From Lucifuga dentata (taxonomy: Eukaryota; Chordata; Actinopteri; Ophidiiformes; Bythitidae): a stretch of DNA of 64,000 nucleotides. Positions within the stretch are counted from its first letter, which is position 1. Each line of letters opens with the position of its first letter. Shown here piece by piece: positions 48,633-58,812 of this stretch. The notes beneath the pieces are model-generated. The model saw nothing but the letters and a program-made list of their open reading frames with translations, was not told the DNA's origin and made no database searches. Location of the stretch: NCBI GenBank assembly GCA_014773175.1, contig VXCM01000341.1, positions 1-64,000 of the forward strand. The letters are read 5' to 3'. The position numbers were made by a program, and so were the translations under genes.

Positions 48633-51600
48633 AAGAAAGAGAGAGCCTCTTAAGCTATAGAGAGCAATGCATAGCATCATAATGTGGACTATGCTGATGT
48701 TTTCTTCATAAGCTATACCATACTTATCAATATCTGCATACTAGTTGATTTCAAAGTAAGATCCCCTGTGCATTTGGAAATGGATGTATCAAGTTCTGGT
48801 TAATTGCCTTCAGCTTTCTCGTAATGATTTTGCTCTAATTTGAGTAATACTTTTTTTTTTTTTAATGTAGTTCATCAAAAGTTATAATTATTTTTTCTTT
48901 GTTTAGATTAAGATGCTCATTAAAAGATGAGACCAACAGCAATGGCAGCATATGGTGCCTGAAATAAAATCCTTTCTTGCCACAAAAGGAGATGTTCATA
49001 TTAGATTTTTTTTCTCCTCCCGTCTGATTCTCCATCAGGGAGCCCTTTGCAATTTAATCACCACTAAAATCATTAAAAAGATCTGAAGATTAAATTATAT
49101 TGGCATTTGCAAAATTATGTAATACATTTACATTACAATGAAGAAATTAAAATAATGCATTTTCACTATCTGGGGTGTATGAAATCTCCACATGGGAAAT
49201 ATAACTGGAGAAGTGGACAGACTCTTATTTTCTTTGCCTTTGGTAGCAGTTAATAGTCTTACAGACTCTCAGCTTTCATGGTAGGAACCTTTCCACACTT
49301 CGGATGTCCCTGAATGTGAAATTGTCAATAGAATTTCTGAATTATAAAGAAAGTAAAATTGAATGGAAAATTTGTCCTACTTTCTGAAAATTGTTCGTGG
49401 AAGATTTGTGGGAATCTTGGGAAGTATTTGTGCACAGACGTTATGATAGTGGAAGGAGCCATTGGTTTTATCCCATTGATACCATCGCTGCATGCCCGCC
49501 GGCAGGTCTAAAGGTGCGTCTCTCATTTCTAGGGCTGACGGACGAGGAGGTAGAACTGGCCATCCAGCGCTCGGGTAGCACAGATGAAGCCCTGATTCTC
49601 AGCCCTGTGGGACCCCCGGGACCACCAAGTGAGTATACACGTCTGTGAAAAATAAATGTTTTTCTTTGTGAGTCTACTTCAGAACTGTCAGAATTGCCTT
49701 TCGGGACATCTCCTCTTGTTGGTTAAACATGTTAAAGGGGATTATCGGGCCTGTTTGTGGAGAGGCAGGTACTTGGTGAGCATCAAGTATCCCAAACAAC
49801 ATTAGCTCTGGCTATGACTTCAAACAATGGCAGTATGAAGTCACAGCACAAGCTCGTGAAGTCTCCCATCTCTTTCAAAAGACTTCACTCCAGCAAGACC
49901 CCACACCACAACCTGTATCTTTATTACCTCGGGAGGTTATGAGTGCTGTCCACTGATTTACCAATGCAGAATGAAGTCCGAATAATGCTTAACCCATATG
50001 ACAATGATTCCAGATGTATTCCACCCTCATTTATTACCACACTGTCCTTGACTCCCCCGGCATCTCATGTTTTGTAATGAAAGTGATGTTGATGGGATGG
50101 CCATGTAGTTAGGGAGACTCGCGGCTCTCCGTCCATAGTGGGGGGTTTTATATCAAAACGGCNTGGCCATGTAGTTAGGGAGACTCGCGGCTCTCCGTCC
50201 ATAGTGGGGGGTTTTATATCAAAACGGCTATAAGGGAGCTGCATAATGAGGTGAGAGCAGGGAGTCTTGTATGGGGGGTCATGCCGAAAAGAGGGGGCTA
50301 CCTCCCTTTGATGTCCTTGTTATATGGACGGTGCATGTGGACCCGCATCCATCTCTGTCGAAGTAATGGATACTCTGATCTCTATTTCCACACGGTAGAA
50401 GGACAGGAAGGCCTCCACTGAACCCAATAAATTTGAGAGGAGATTGGAAAAACAGGGGATGGAGACCACAGTTCCAAAGCTTAAGTGACCAAATAAAAAA
50501 GGAAGATGGCAGAGTGGAAGTGGAAGAGGGAAAAGGGAGAGACAGAGGAAGAATGAAAGGTCCTGAAGGGGGGGAAAAGAGCAAGTGAAAACCGCTGGTG
50601 ATGTAGTGAGGCTTGTTCAGGGTCAACCACCTATCCCAAGGACTCCTAGGCCTTTTAGAAGCACAGTATTCTGGGATAGGTGACAGTCTATCGCAGCTAT
50701 AATGTTGATGAAGACCCAAATTTATGTGGTTACCATATGGAGAGTGATTCATAATTTTTCAATAGGAAAGGTTACAGGTTCATCCCTGAATGCTGCAGCA
50801 GCAATGAAGCATGCCCTTCAAGTGAGGAAAATCATATGGCATTCACCTTGAAAATACACCATATAGTTCAATACGACAGCGGGTCTCTCATTTGATTTGC
50901 ATGTCAAATCACAGAAGTGGTAAAGCATAAGATCAATCAGGTTTACTTACTTCAAGCCAGCAAACATACAGTATCTACCACATAAACCATTAGATGAAAT
51001 CAGAGCTGTAATAGAATATGGTGGCACACTTGGTGTACTTCAGTGGCCCTGCTTATAATAATTTCCAATTCATTTTGCCCAACCTGAGTAAATAAAAGAA
51101 AAACTGGTATATTTCCTCTAAACCTGTTTGTTGTTAGTGACATTTTCAGTTGAATGCCTCTCTTATGTAGGGAAATTCCACCTTGACAGACAGTTGGCCT
51201 ACCCAGATGACAGCTTGCACAATGACACAGTTTCACATTATCTGTCACTTAGCAAAGCAGTCAACTCCTAAACAAGCACACACGGTCGCACACACGGTCG
51301 CACACAGACACACACGCACACTTACTCACCTTTCTGTCTATTGTGCTTCTTGAAGGCTCATAAACACGCATTCTACTTGGTCCCACCCCAAAAATAAGTG
51401 GAAGACAATGCGTCATTCTTTCTAGGAGAGCAGGATATGGAGTGCTTGTTTGTTCATGCTCTGCAAACTCTTTCAGTTTCAGACTTTTGACGTAAACGTA
51501 AATACAATTATTGTAATGTCACAAAGAGATGAATTGTGTTGCACTGTCTTTGTTAAGTCCAGGAATCGGTTTCTACAAGAATGCACATTTTCTTTATCTT

Positions 51601-54005
51601 AAGCTATCATGCAATAATGTCTTTACAGGCTGAATTCAATGCTAAATACTGAAAGCTCTGTCTTATGCAGCTTTTTAATGATATTCAAGCCAAATTATTA
51701 TTTTATTATATATATGATGGTGTTTAAATGATTTATCCTCTTTTGCAGTTCCAGCAGGCTACAGATGGAGGGACTATGGTGCCCTCACCATCATTATGGT
51801 GGGCATAGCCTTTGGCTTTCATCATATTTACAAGGTATTTACACCATGCTTCTTTTTCCCCTTTGAGAATGTTTCTTCACTGACCATTTTTACACTTAAT
51901 TTTTCTCAAAAATTTGTTATGCTATTATACACCCATAGCATCCTAAGATCTGTCACCAGTGCCTCTCCCTGATATTATAATTAAATTGATGGGCTTAGCA
52001 AGTATATTGGTTGATGATGAATTATGGTGGAACAGAAGGTGCCTCTGTAGTATGCAACATCACTCTGGTCTAGTTATTAAAGCTATCCTGCTTTATGTCA
52101 AAGCATGATCTCATTTGAACTCATTCTTTTTAACTTCCCCTTCCCTCCTTCTATTAGATACATATTTTTTCCTTTAAAAAATATAGTTGCTAACACAGCA
52201 CACAACCCTTTTTTGATGTCCTGTTATCTAAAAATAATCACTCTGGTTTTTATCGGGCTTAGCAGCCCTTGAACATGAGCTCATGAGGCCCCTTGTCCCC
52301 AGTGACATTAATCCCATAGTGGTTGTTAGTAGTAGTCTGAGTGGCATGTGGAAGCCATTACTCTCCTTTTAGAGGAGGACAGGAGCTCTAGCAGTAGCTC
52401 TTGGCCTAGATGACAAGGCTTTCTCCTCCATCTGTGTCTGTGAGTACAAGTGTGTGTGCGTGCGTGTGTGTTGATGAGAGTAGTGCACATCCTGTACATG
52501 CATATGCTTACCTGACCCTGTCAAATGTCTTGACACCTCTTTAGATCCCATTATGTCCTGTAAGTTCATCCTCCCTTTATGCAGCCTTCCACTGGCCTGC
52601 ACTTTCTCATTTGGGCCTCCTGTCCTTTCTTCATCCGTCCCTGCAATCCTTCACTCACAAAAACTCACACATGCTGTACCTGTCCAGTGCTTCCTCCATG
52701 CAGCAGGGTTAGCCAGCCGCTGGTTGCCTGGGAGGTGGGATTCCCTGGCGGGACGGCACAGGTTGCTGTCATGTCACTGGAGCGTAGCGCCAGTCGCACC
52801 ATATGTCCTGGCTTCTGCCCATACTTTATTTATGTTATGGAGCATCTTGTAAACACCACACTCCCAGCAACCCACTTATTAATTACCACGTCTTGACACT
52901 GATTTAATCTTTTTCTCTAAAAAGTGTTTATTACTTGCATTGGTGTGACCAGTTGCTGCTTGAGTCGGAGAGAAAACCTGGCTCGGGCGGCTCCGTGTTC
53001 CAAATTAGCTGCAACAGATTAAGGAAAACATTTATGATTTTGAATGCAGCTCACTAATGTCCTGCAGGTCCACATGGCCGTTGCCTGCATGTGCTGCATG
53101 CGCACATGAAGATGATTCAGTCAGATGCTCGTAGTCTTTTCATCTGGTTAACACACACACTGCAAACAAACATCCTTATTTGGCTGTCAGAAGTACATAT
53201 CAGGCAGAACTCTGTTTATTCAGTGGCTGAAAGCTGATGAACAGCAAGACATTGTGCCTGGTTATGGAGGACTGGTTCCAGTGTTTGCTATGATCATTAC
53301 AGGACTTTCTAATCTCATCTTCCTCGTATTTTATTCTTTTACTCCTGCAATGTTTGCATATACCTATATCAACCTAATCAGACAGGATAGAAAATGAAAC
53401 TCCATTGTAATAAAACAACGCCTTTGACCTTCCACTAGCAAGCCTAGGTGGCCCTGTCTTTTCCTCATCTTTCTGTCCTTTCCCACCAGAGAACGGTGTA
53501 ATATTGTGCCATGTTTTTAATTGCAGAAATACATCCTTCCCCTCATTATGGGCAGCCGAGAGGACAAGAAGCATCTGCAGAGGATGGAGAGCAACATTGC
53601 AGCAATGAGTGGCACGCTGACACAGACAGGTGAAGATTAATATCTTCATCACTTTCTCCCTCCTTAACATTTTCCCTCATTTATCTGTCGCCAAAATCGG
53701 GGGGCCCCACACGTTTTTAACAAATGACGCCGCTGTCATTTCGCTTTAATTTGAAATTGCTTGTTTACTGTCAGACTCGGGCTCAATTAATTACGTTTCA
53801 CTGAAAAGCTCTTAACCTCGGAATATTAATGAGGAGTTGGGAAATGACAACTTTTCTTCCTCCTGCCCATCCCTTCTTACTCTCCCCCCCTTGTTCCTCT
53901 CCCCCTGTTTCAACCTCACCGCCCTCCCCCCCCATCCAAACCCAACACAGCCATCATCATCATCATCCGCTCTCTTCCTCATAGGTGGCGAGAAAGTTCA
54001 TTTTA

Positions 54006-54043
<38 letters not shown>

Positions 54044-54070
54044 CGTGCATGCGNGAGAAAGTTCATTTTA

Positions 54071-54108
<38 letters not shown>

Positions 54109-57100
54109 CGTGCATGCGTGTGTGTGTGGCATTGCACACTGTGATGTCTGGGCTCAGCACTGGCCCTTGTGTGATTAAGTGCACAGTGACAGGTGCGGCT
54201 CCCATGTTGGACAGGTGAGGAATCTCAACCTGGCTGTCAGACATGGAGGGAGAGAGGGAGGGAGGAAGAGAGATGCGTTCATAGCTCTCCGTCAATATAA
54301 TTAAAAATCCAGGGAGGCGTAAATGAGGGAGGCACTCTGAAAAAACTTTGGTCTCATTAGCTGTGGTGTTCAACTGGAGTATGTTTTCACCTGAAAGATA
54401 CCAATCACCATTAGACACACAGGATAACTGACAAAAAAAATAAACACATTGCATGAGATCAGTTTTTGAATTTCACCACATTATTAATCTCTGCATATAG
54501 AAGTTTTCACTGGCATATTACATAGTCAGTTCAGTAGATCATCTTTTTCTTTTTTTTTTTTTTNTTTTTTTTTTTTTGGTAACGTTTTATTTGGTGAAAC
54601 AGAACTGAGAATATATAAATCATATAAACTGTAACAGATAGTTCACCAATTGTTTTGATATACATTAGACCTCCTACCCTCCCAAAACCCAACCGGAGAT
54701 CATAAGCTGAGTTTTTACTACCAAATTTCACAACGTAAATTGGGGGGTCGGCTTATACATGAGAAATTCAAATTTGATCCCAGAGGACGAAATTTCCAGG
54801 GATGGAAATACTACCCATTACTACTATCAATGGAAAACAGTTTAAATCATACCTTAGAATGAGATATTTCCTGATAAAACATCTTATCCAGCACATTTTG
54901 TGGCANAAATCATACCTTAGAATGAGATATTTCCTGATAAAACATCTTATCCAGCACATTTTGTGGCAGCCACTTGCAGCGCCCAGTAAGCTGTTTTGAT
55001 TGGTCAAAGACAAAAGAATGGGCCAATCAGAGACAATCTTATAAAATGCTGTTTGTTTCATATACCACTACAGTACCATTGTTTGGTAGTCTCGTTCAAC
55101 ATCATGTTTTGTGCTTTATTAGCAAGAAGCTTGAGATAAGATACAACACACAATGGAGACTACACAGACTAAGAAGAGGAAAAACAGCATCGCATGAGGC
55201 TGGTTTCAAGACATGTTACACAGAGCAGGACTGGAATGAACTGTTTGGCAATTCAGACAAGAGAGAGGAATCTGGAAAAGTTAATGTCAGCTAATGTCAG
55301 TTCCAGTAATCAGCTGTTTACCAGTACCAGTACGTGGATTATTTTCAGGAAGTCACAGGAATACTATGACAATACCCAGAAAAACAGGTAATTTGCTAAA
55401 CAAATAAATTGATAGAACAACATCAGGGGTCAGCTTATACACAGGTTTCTTTAAAAATCTAATATTGTAGGTCAAAATCGGGGGGTCGGCTTATACACGA
55501 GATCGGCTTATACTCAAGTATATACGGTATGACTGAATCAAAAATGTCCTGAAATAACCTGGATTCACATCAGAATCAGAATTCTTTTATTTGCCAAGTA
55601 CAAGCGCACAAGGAATTTGTCTTGGTGCGTGGTGTCAAAAAAAAGGTATAAAAAAATCACCAGATTATTTTGAGATAATAGAAGTGGAAACGTACCAGAC
55701 TTCTTTTTCCACGTTTGCTACAAAAAGTGTATGAATTACCTTCAGAACTGTGTGTGTTTATTATGGTTTTGAAGAGGAAGAGAGACAAAGAGGAAACAAA
55801 ACAAGAATATCCTCCACACGCTAACCTGTATCAGAAATACTATCTTGTCAGTTTAAATACAATCGCCCCTTGTGTCCTTTTTCCCTTCATCTCCAAATTA
55901 AAACAAATGAAGCGTTTGAGTTTGCCATTCCTGTCATGGACCAGCCTGCTGTGGATGAAAATATGGTTGCTTTCACTTTATCCAGTCACACCCATGCTAT
56001 TGTTTTCTGGCTGGGTAAGGTAGGTGGAGGGCAGCGACTGCGTGAGGTCGCGTGCAAGGCATGCCACTGTGAATCTGATTAACAAATACATGCACTTTTA
56101 TGGTCATTTTCTCCCAACTATGCAAACACATTTCCTCTGCCTATTTCATTGCCCTTTCTTGCTCTACTTGTCCTTTTTTGGAGGTTTGCCAGCTAACAAC
56201 CCTGTTTTGTTTGTCGGTAAAGGCAGGAGTCCACAATAAGATTCTGTCTGTATTTTTCAGGGAGCAAGTTAAACTCCAGTGCAAAAACGTGGGTCTTCTC
56301 TTCAGCCAGTGTGGGGAACTAATTTGCTATGACTGCAGTAGCCAAGCTGCTGTTGTAGTTAATGACTGTTGTAGTTAACAGTTGGGGAGAGGGGTTGCAA
56401 TTACACTGAGAGTTTTCTCCCCCCCGCTCTCCTTTTGTCTTTCTCTCTCTTGCTCTCTCTCCTCACTGCACTGAGTAATCGTGACCAACTGCCTCCCCGC
56501 TGCCAATTGCTTGAACCCCCTTTTGTTAAAGGTTCATGTATTTCTCTAGTGCCGGGTGCAATGAGGTGATGTATCCTTTTGAATGGGGACTACATTAGTC
56601 TCTCTCGCCAGCCCCCGCTCGAGACTCGGGGCCTTGACTCCCATTATGATTTGCCTACAACTTCACACAGACAATTAATGAATGGATCTTGGAACTCCTT
56701 CAGCATGCCCATGCTGTAATGGAATTGTGTGGCTGTTTGGGCACTCTTTGTCGGAGGGAGCCATATTGGTGACCAGCTGGCCATTAAAGCCAGAGACAGG
56801 CCTGGACANACTCTTTGTCGGAGGGAGCCATATTGGTGACCAGCTGGCCATTAAAGCCAGAGACAGGCCTGGACATATGTAGTGTACATTATATCAAGGT
56901 TTTTACTGAATAATTTACTGAATACACAATGTGCTCCCTTCTCACACATCAGCAAGCCTCACACATCAGTCTGTCTCAGATTCTCTCTCTCTCTCTTTCT
57001 CTCTGTCTCACACACACACACACACACACACCCTCATCGCAGCAACAAAGTCTCTCTCTCTGATTCATGGCCAAAAACACTGACCTCATTATTCCCGGAT

Positions 57101-58638
57101 TAATATCTTTGATAACAGGGAATAAGAAGTTATGCATGTTTGACAGCACAAAGGAGTAAACTTTTGTAGATGGACATGAAAAGATTTAGACTGTGAACAA
57201 TTTGGCTAAACTGAAAAACTGGTGCCACTGGTAATTCAGTAAGTACAGAGTCACTGGCTGGTGAATTGACCCACACATCTGGATAAGCTGTTTTTGTGGC
57301 GAGATGGAATCACCCTCAGAGACAGAGCAGCTCTTGGTTAGTGTGCACACCCTTTTAGTAACACCTTTTTAAGCAGGAATGGCCAACGGCTTTTAGTTTT
57401 ATTGCCATCTTCAGAAAGTTTGGTCGCATTTTGGAGCACCAGTTCAAAACTGTTTGCACAGTGGGTTTTTTTTTTTTTTTTTTTTTTGGCCCAACTGACT
57501 TTCGTGCTCAAACTCATATTCCATAAGATTCTGCAAGCACGAAAAGATCAAACACTTCAGCACCCCACCCATATTGATACAGCCCCACCCATTTAAACAC
57601 AGGTGTCACTACAAGATATTAGCTTCTTTGAAAGATCAAATATTTTGTCTGCGTTGGTCTTTCAAAAGAAACACCCATCAAACCAGCCTCTGTCTTTTGT
57701 GCTGCCTTGGGTTAATGTGAGAGGAGGGTTCTTNACACCCATCAAACCAGCCTCTGTCTTTTGTGCTGCCTTGGGTTAATGTGAGAGGAGGGTTCTTTAC
57801 ATCCCGTCCAGCCGGCTGCAGCACAGGCTTTTAACCATTGGCCTGACAACCTCAGCAGTGGACTCCCACAATATCTGTTGATGTTAATCCTATTAGGCTT
57901 GATTTAACACTTTACACGCCCATGATTTATATGAATGTTTATTGGTTTTCTGTAATATAATCAGCTCAGGGAAACTTAATGCATTGTTTGGTAATACACA
58001 CGTGACTGGAAGCAGGGGGCAACAAACTGTGCCTGATGTTATTTGAAATCATATACCCTCGTCCAACACCAACACTTGAACTAATTCAATCTTCAAAGTC
58101 AATGGAAAAAGAACAATATTTATTAGGATTAGGGGGGACATTTTGTCTGGCAGCCTCCTCCCAAATGAGAGCCTTGTTTTTTCCTTTGTTGATCGTTTGA
58201 GGATTTAAGATGCATTAGAAGGCAGTGTCTGGGTGGGTAATGGAAGGTTAGAGACTGTTATTTGATTTAAGTTCAGACACTAGAGATTAATATCACCATT
58301 CAGCCTCCACCTCCAACACCTCTAACCAAAAAGCCAAGACTAAAGTTACTGGTTATTAGCTTTGATTCCAAATCTTAGAGGACAGCTTTGATGAGGGACA
58401 CAAGCTGAGCCCTATCGGTTTCGTCATGGTGTCTGTTTTAGTTGCAGAATAGGAAACACCAAAAGTACCCTGTAACAAAATCTTCCAGATGATGCATGGT
58501 TTGCAGGATTTACTGTGTTTTATTGTATTTGTGCCCACAGTCAGCCAGCTGCAGCAGACCCTGGTGGTGGTCCAGGAGCTCCTGGTCCAGCAGCAGCAGA
58601 AAATCCAGGAGCTCTCTCAAGAACTGGCAACAGCAGAG
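21402..58638 (+). CDS. pex14: PEX14 peroxisomal membrane docking protein, exons 1-7 (3' part outside window)
   Basis: Seven coding exons: 21402-21437, 23190-23240, 41597-41681, 49533-49628, 51749-51834, 53527-53629 and 58541-58638. All are GT-AG with matching phases and encode residues 1-185; human PEX14 is 377 residues, so the C-terminus lies beyond 64000. PEX14 is the peroxisomal membrane docking factor, with PEX13, for the cargo receptor PEX5. [12 protein letters not shown] starts it. The conserved PEX5/PEX19-binding N-domain (about 27-72) reads [20 protein letters not shown] then [20 protein letters not shown], keeping the ligand-pocket Phe residues (F36, F53). A hydrophobic segment at about 100-116 ([18 protein letters not shown]) is the membrane span. 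Residues about 130-185 form a Gln-rich coiled coil ([20 protein letters not shown]). Intron 2 is 18.4 kb. Odd point: Cys43 replaces an Arg found in human (VRQSPL). Confidence 0.96.
22603..23124 (+). mobile_element. Mariner-like element, internally deleted
   Basis: The ends GATTGGTTGATAAGTTCTGA (22603) and AAAACTTATCAATC (to 23124) form inverted repeats that continue into GAGCCTG and CAGGCTC. The plus-strand interior reads as a decayed mariner transposase C-terminus: [10 protein letters not shown], then LFPKLKK-like and EDLF-like stretches with stops. It lies in PEX14 intron 1, just upstream of exon 2. Confidence 0.7.
23147..23160 (+). promoter_or_regulatory. CTCF-like motif
   Basis: CCAGTAGATGGCAC fits the CTCF core CCASYAGRKGGCA. 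It lies 30 bases upstream of PEX14 exon 2. Occupancy is unknown. Confidence 0.35.
23241..24960. other. PEX14 intron 2, proximal part
   Basis: No gene was recognised. It holds homopolymer gaps at 23766 (poly-A), 24514 (poly-C) and 24714 (poly-G), and a short (GA)n run near 24727-24745. Confidence 0.5.
24985..25044. repeat. (GT)n/(GC)n microsatellite
   Basis: About 19 GT units pass into GCGCGCGC and back to GT. Alternating purine-pyrimidine sequence of this kind can adopt Z-DNA. Confidence 0.95.
25216..25289. repeat. Near-perfect 33-bp inverted repeat (hairpin)
   Basis: The arms 25216-25248 and 25257-25289 are reverse complements with one mismatch and an 8-base loop (GCAGTCCT). No larger transposon structure was found around it. 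It lies in PEX14 intron 2. Confidence 0.85.
25290..26842. other. PEX14 intron 2, no gene seen
   Basis: Very AT-rich around 25540-25660. A 22-bp unit (CCCTGGTAGAATGAGCTCTTCC-like, shown here as CCTGGTAGAATGAGCTCTTC) occurs twice in tandem at about 26129-26172. Nothing else was recognised. Confidence 0.5.
26843..27995 (+). mobile_element. TTAA-flanked MITE, copy G (outer, split by copy H)
   Basis: TTAA lies at 26843-26846 and 27992-27995, with ends GGACCATACC and AGTATGCTCCT. It is interrupted at its internal TTAA by copy H. Joining the two flanks restores the arrangement seen in copies C and F. Confidence 0.85.
27059..27646 (-). mobile_element. TTAA-flanked MITE, copy H (nested, full length)
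   Basis: The element runs 27063-27642 (580 bp), bounded by an exact TTAA duplication at 27059-27062 and 27643-27646. The terminal inverted repeats are AGGACCATACCATTCATTTT and, at the right end, AAAATGGTTGGTATAGTCCT. The TTAA target and TIR-only structure without coding point to the piggyBac superfamily, although piggyBac ends usually begin CCC/CCY, which these do not. Confidence 0.85.
27996..34723. other. PEX14 intron 2, transposon-poor part
   Basis: No coding exon was recognised. Contains short GT runs (28552-28570), single-base gaps at 32737, 32982 and 33511, and poly-A/T runs. The composition is less repetitive than 1-28 kb. It may hold conserved non-coding elements, but that needs comparison with other species. 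Confidence 0.45.
28489..28503 (+). promoter_or_regulatory. CTCF-like motif
   Basis: GTCACTAGGTGGCAG resembles the CTCF core with one deviation. It is in PEX14 intron 2. Confidence 0.3.
34724..34894. repeat. Two (CT)n microsatellites with gaps and a CTCF-like site between
   Basis: CT runs at 34724-34746 and 34839-34892, each ending at a single-base gap (34747 and 34893). CCAGTAGATGGCG at 34766-34778 lies between them and matches the CTCF core. Confidence 0.8.
35311..35358. repeat. (GT)n microsatellite
   Basis: About 20 GT units ending GCGTGCGTG, in PEX14 intron 2. Confidence 0.95.
35359..41596. other. PEX14 intron 2, distal part
   Basis: No gene or transposon was recognised. Simple repeats only: (CA)n at 36391-36415, poly-A at 36078-36099 and poly-A at 40491-40515. 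Open frames here lack domain-like sequence. Confidence 0.45.
41682..42269. other. PEX14 intron 3, first part
   Basis: No element was recognised between exon 3 and the hAT-like element. Confidence 0.45.
42270..43123. mobile_element. hAT-like non-autonomous transposon, copy 1
   Basis: The ends TAGGGCTGAGCGAC (42270) and ATCACCCAGCCCTA (to 43122) are inverted, of the TAGGGCTGGGCGAT type widespread in fish hAT MITEs. GTATCAGT before the left end and GTGTCAGT after the right end are a 7/8 match, consistent with an 8-bp target duplication. No transposase frame. Confidence 0.65.
44028..44640. mobile_element. hAT-like non-autonomous transposon, copy 2 (diverged)
   Basis: Starts GGAGTGAGCGATAC and ends TATGATATAGCACAACCTTA, a decayed version of the copy 1 ends. 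The interior shares CATTTCCAAA and a CCTTTTTTAGGAAC-like block with 42790-42850. Confidence 0.5.
44641..48564. other. PEX14 intron 3, no gene seen
   Basis: AT-rich unique-looking DNA. No exon, RNA gene or transposon end was recognised. CGCCACCTAG at 46441-46450 is the reverse complement of a CTCF-like CTAGGTGGCG. Confidence 0.45.
48565..48645. repeat. (GT)n followed by (GA)n microsatellite
   Basis: About 29 GT units, then GAGAGAGAAAGAAAGAGAGAG, in PEX14 intron 3. Confidence 0.95.
48646..49532. other. PEX14 intron 3, last part
   Basis: No element was recognised. The polypyrimidine tract and TCTAG acceptor of exon 4 lie at 49519-49532. Confidence 0.5.
50098..50228. repeat. 65-bp direct repeat around single N (50163), probable assembly artefact
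   Basis: Bases 50098-50162 and 50164-50228 are identical. It is in PEX14 intron 4, 470 bases after exon 4. Confidence 0.9.
50229..51748. other. PEX14 intron 4, no gene seen
   Basis: A minus-strand open frame of 157 codons (50279-50752) has no recognisable domain and a low-complexity Pro/Ser-rich middle. A short CA-rich run lies at 51277-51320. Confidence 0.5.
51835..53526. other. PEX14 intron 5, no gene seen
   Basis: No exon, RNA gene or transposon was recognised. A short GT-rich run lies near 52450-52471. Confidence 0.5.
53990..54118. repeat. 64-bp direct repeat with (GT)n around single N (54054), probable assembly artefact
   Basis: Bases 53990-54053 and 54055-54118 are identical, each containing GAGAAAGTTCATTTTAATTT and a GT microsatellite. 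In PEX14 intron 6. Confidence 0.85.
54731..55531. mobile_element. Possible pogo/Tigger-like element fragment
   Basis: GGGGGGTCGGCTTATACA occurs at about 54739 and again at 55482, with a third degenerate form near 55428. The right side ends AGTATATACGGTAT. These GTCGGCTTATAC and TACGGTA motifs mark a known type of vertebrate MITE. The interior reads [17 protein letters not shown], weakly like a pogo-type DNA-binding region, with stops. The GGGG-rich motifs are in direct, not inverted, orientation, so the element boundaries are uncertain. An assembly duplication lies inside (54844-54968). Confidence 0.45.
54844..54968. repeat. 62-bp direct repeat around single N (54906), probable assembly artefact
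   Basis: Bases 54844-54905 and 54907-54968 are identical, in PEX14 intron 6. Confidence 0.9.
55570..55632. repeat. Short fish interspersed repeat fragment
   Basis: CAGAATCAGAATTCTTTTAT followed by TTGCCAAGTACAAGCGCACA and AGGAATTTGTCTTGGTG resembles the 3' tail of a retroposon common in fish. Identification is from pattern memory only. Confidence 0.45.
55633..56742. other. PEX14 intron 6, middle part
   Basis: No exon or RNA gene was recognised. Confidence 0.45.
56743..56875. repeat. 66-bp direct repeat around single N (56809), probable assembly artefact
   Basis: Bases 56743-56808 and 56810-56875 are identical, in PEX14 intron 6. Confidence 0.9.
56876..57670. other. PEX14 intron 6, low-complexity part
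   Basis: Contains (CT)n and (CA)n runs at about 56980-57032 and a poly-T at 57467-57487. No gene was recognised. Confidence 0.5.
57671..57797. repeat. 63-bp direct repeat around single N (57734), probable assembly artefact
   Basis: Bases 57671-57733 and 57735-57797 are identical, in PEX14 intron 6. Confidence 0.9.
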
Positions 58639-58689
58639 GTAGCTACTGTACCACTTCATCAAAAGCTTAACACGCGTCACTTACAACCA

Positions 58690-58812
58690 CCAGTCCCACA
58701 ATTTACTCCTATTTTCTCTGAGCTTCTACGTATTTAAAAAAAAAAAATGTNCCAGTCCCACAATTTACTCCTATTTTCTCTGAGCTTCTACGTATTTAAA
58801 AAAAAAAAATGT
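58690..58812. repeat. 61-bp direct repeat around single N (58751), probable assembly artefact
   Basis: Bases 58690-58750 and 58752-58812 are identical, starting 52 bases after PEX14 exon 7. Confidence 0.9.

Noticed and set aside
50279..50752. 157-codon minus-strand open frame
   Set aside because: Pro/Ser/Leu-rich low-complexity composition, within PEX14 intron 4, with no recognisable domain or splice partners.
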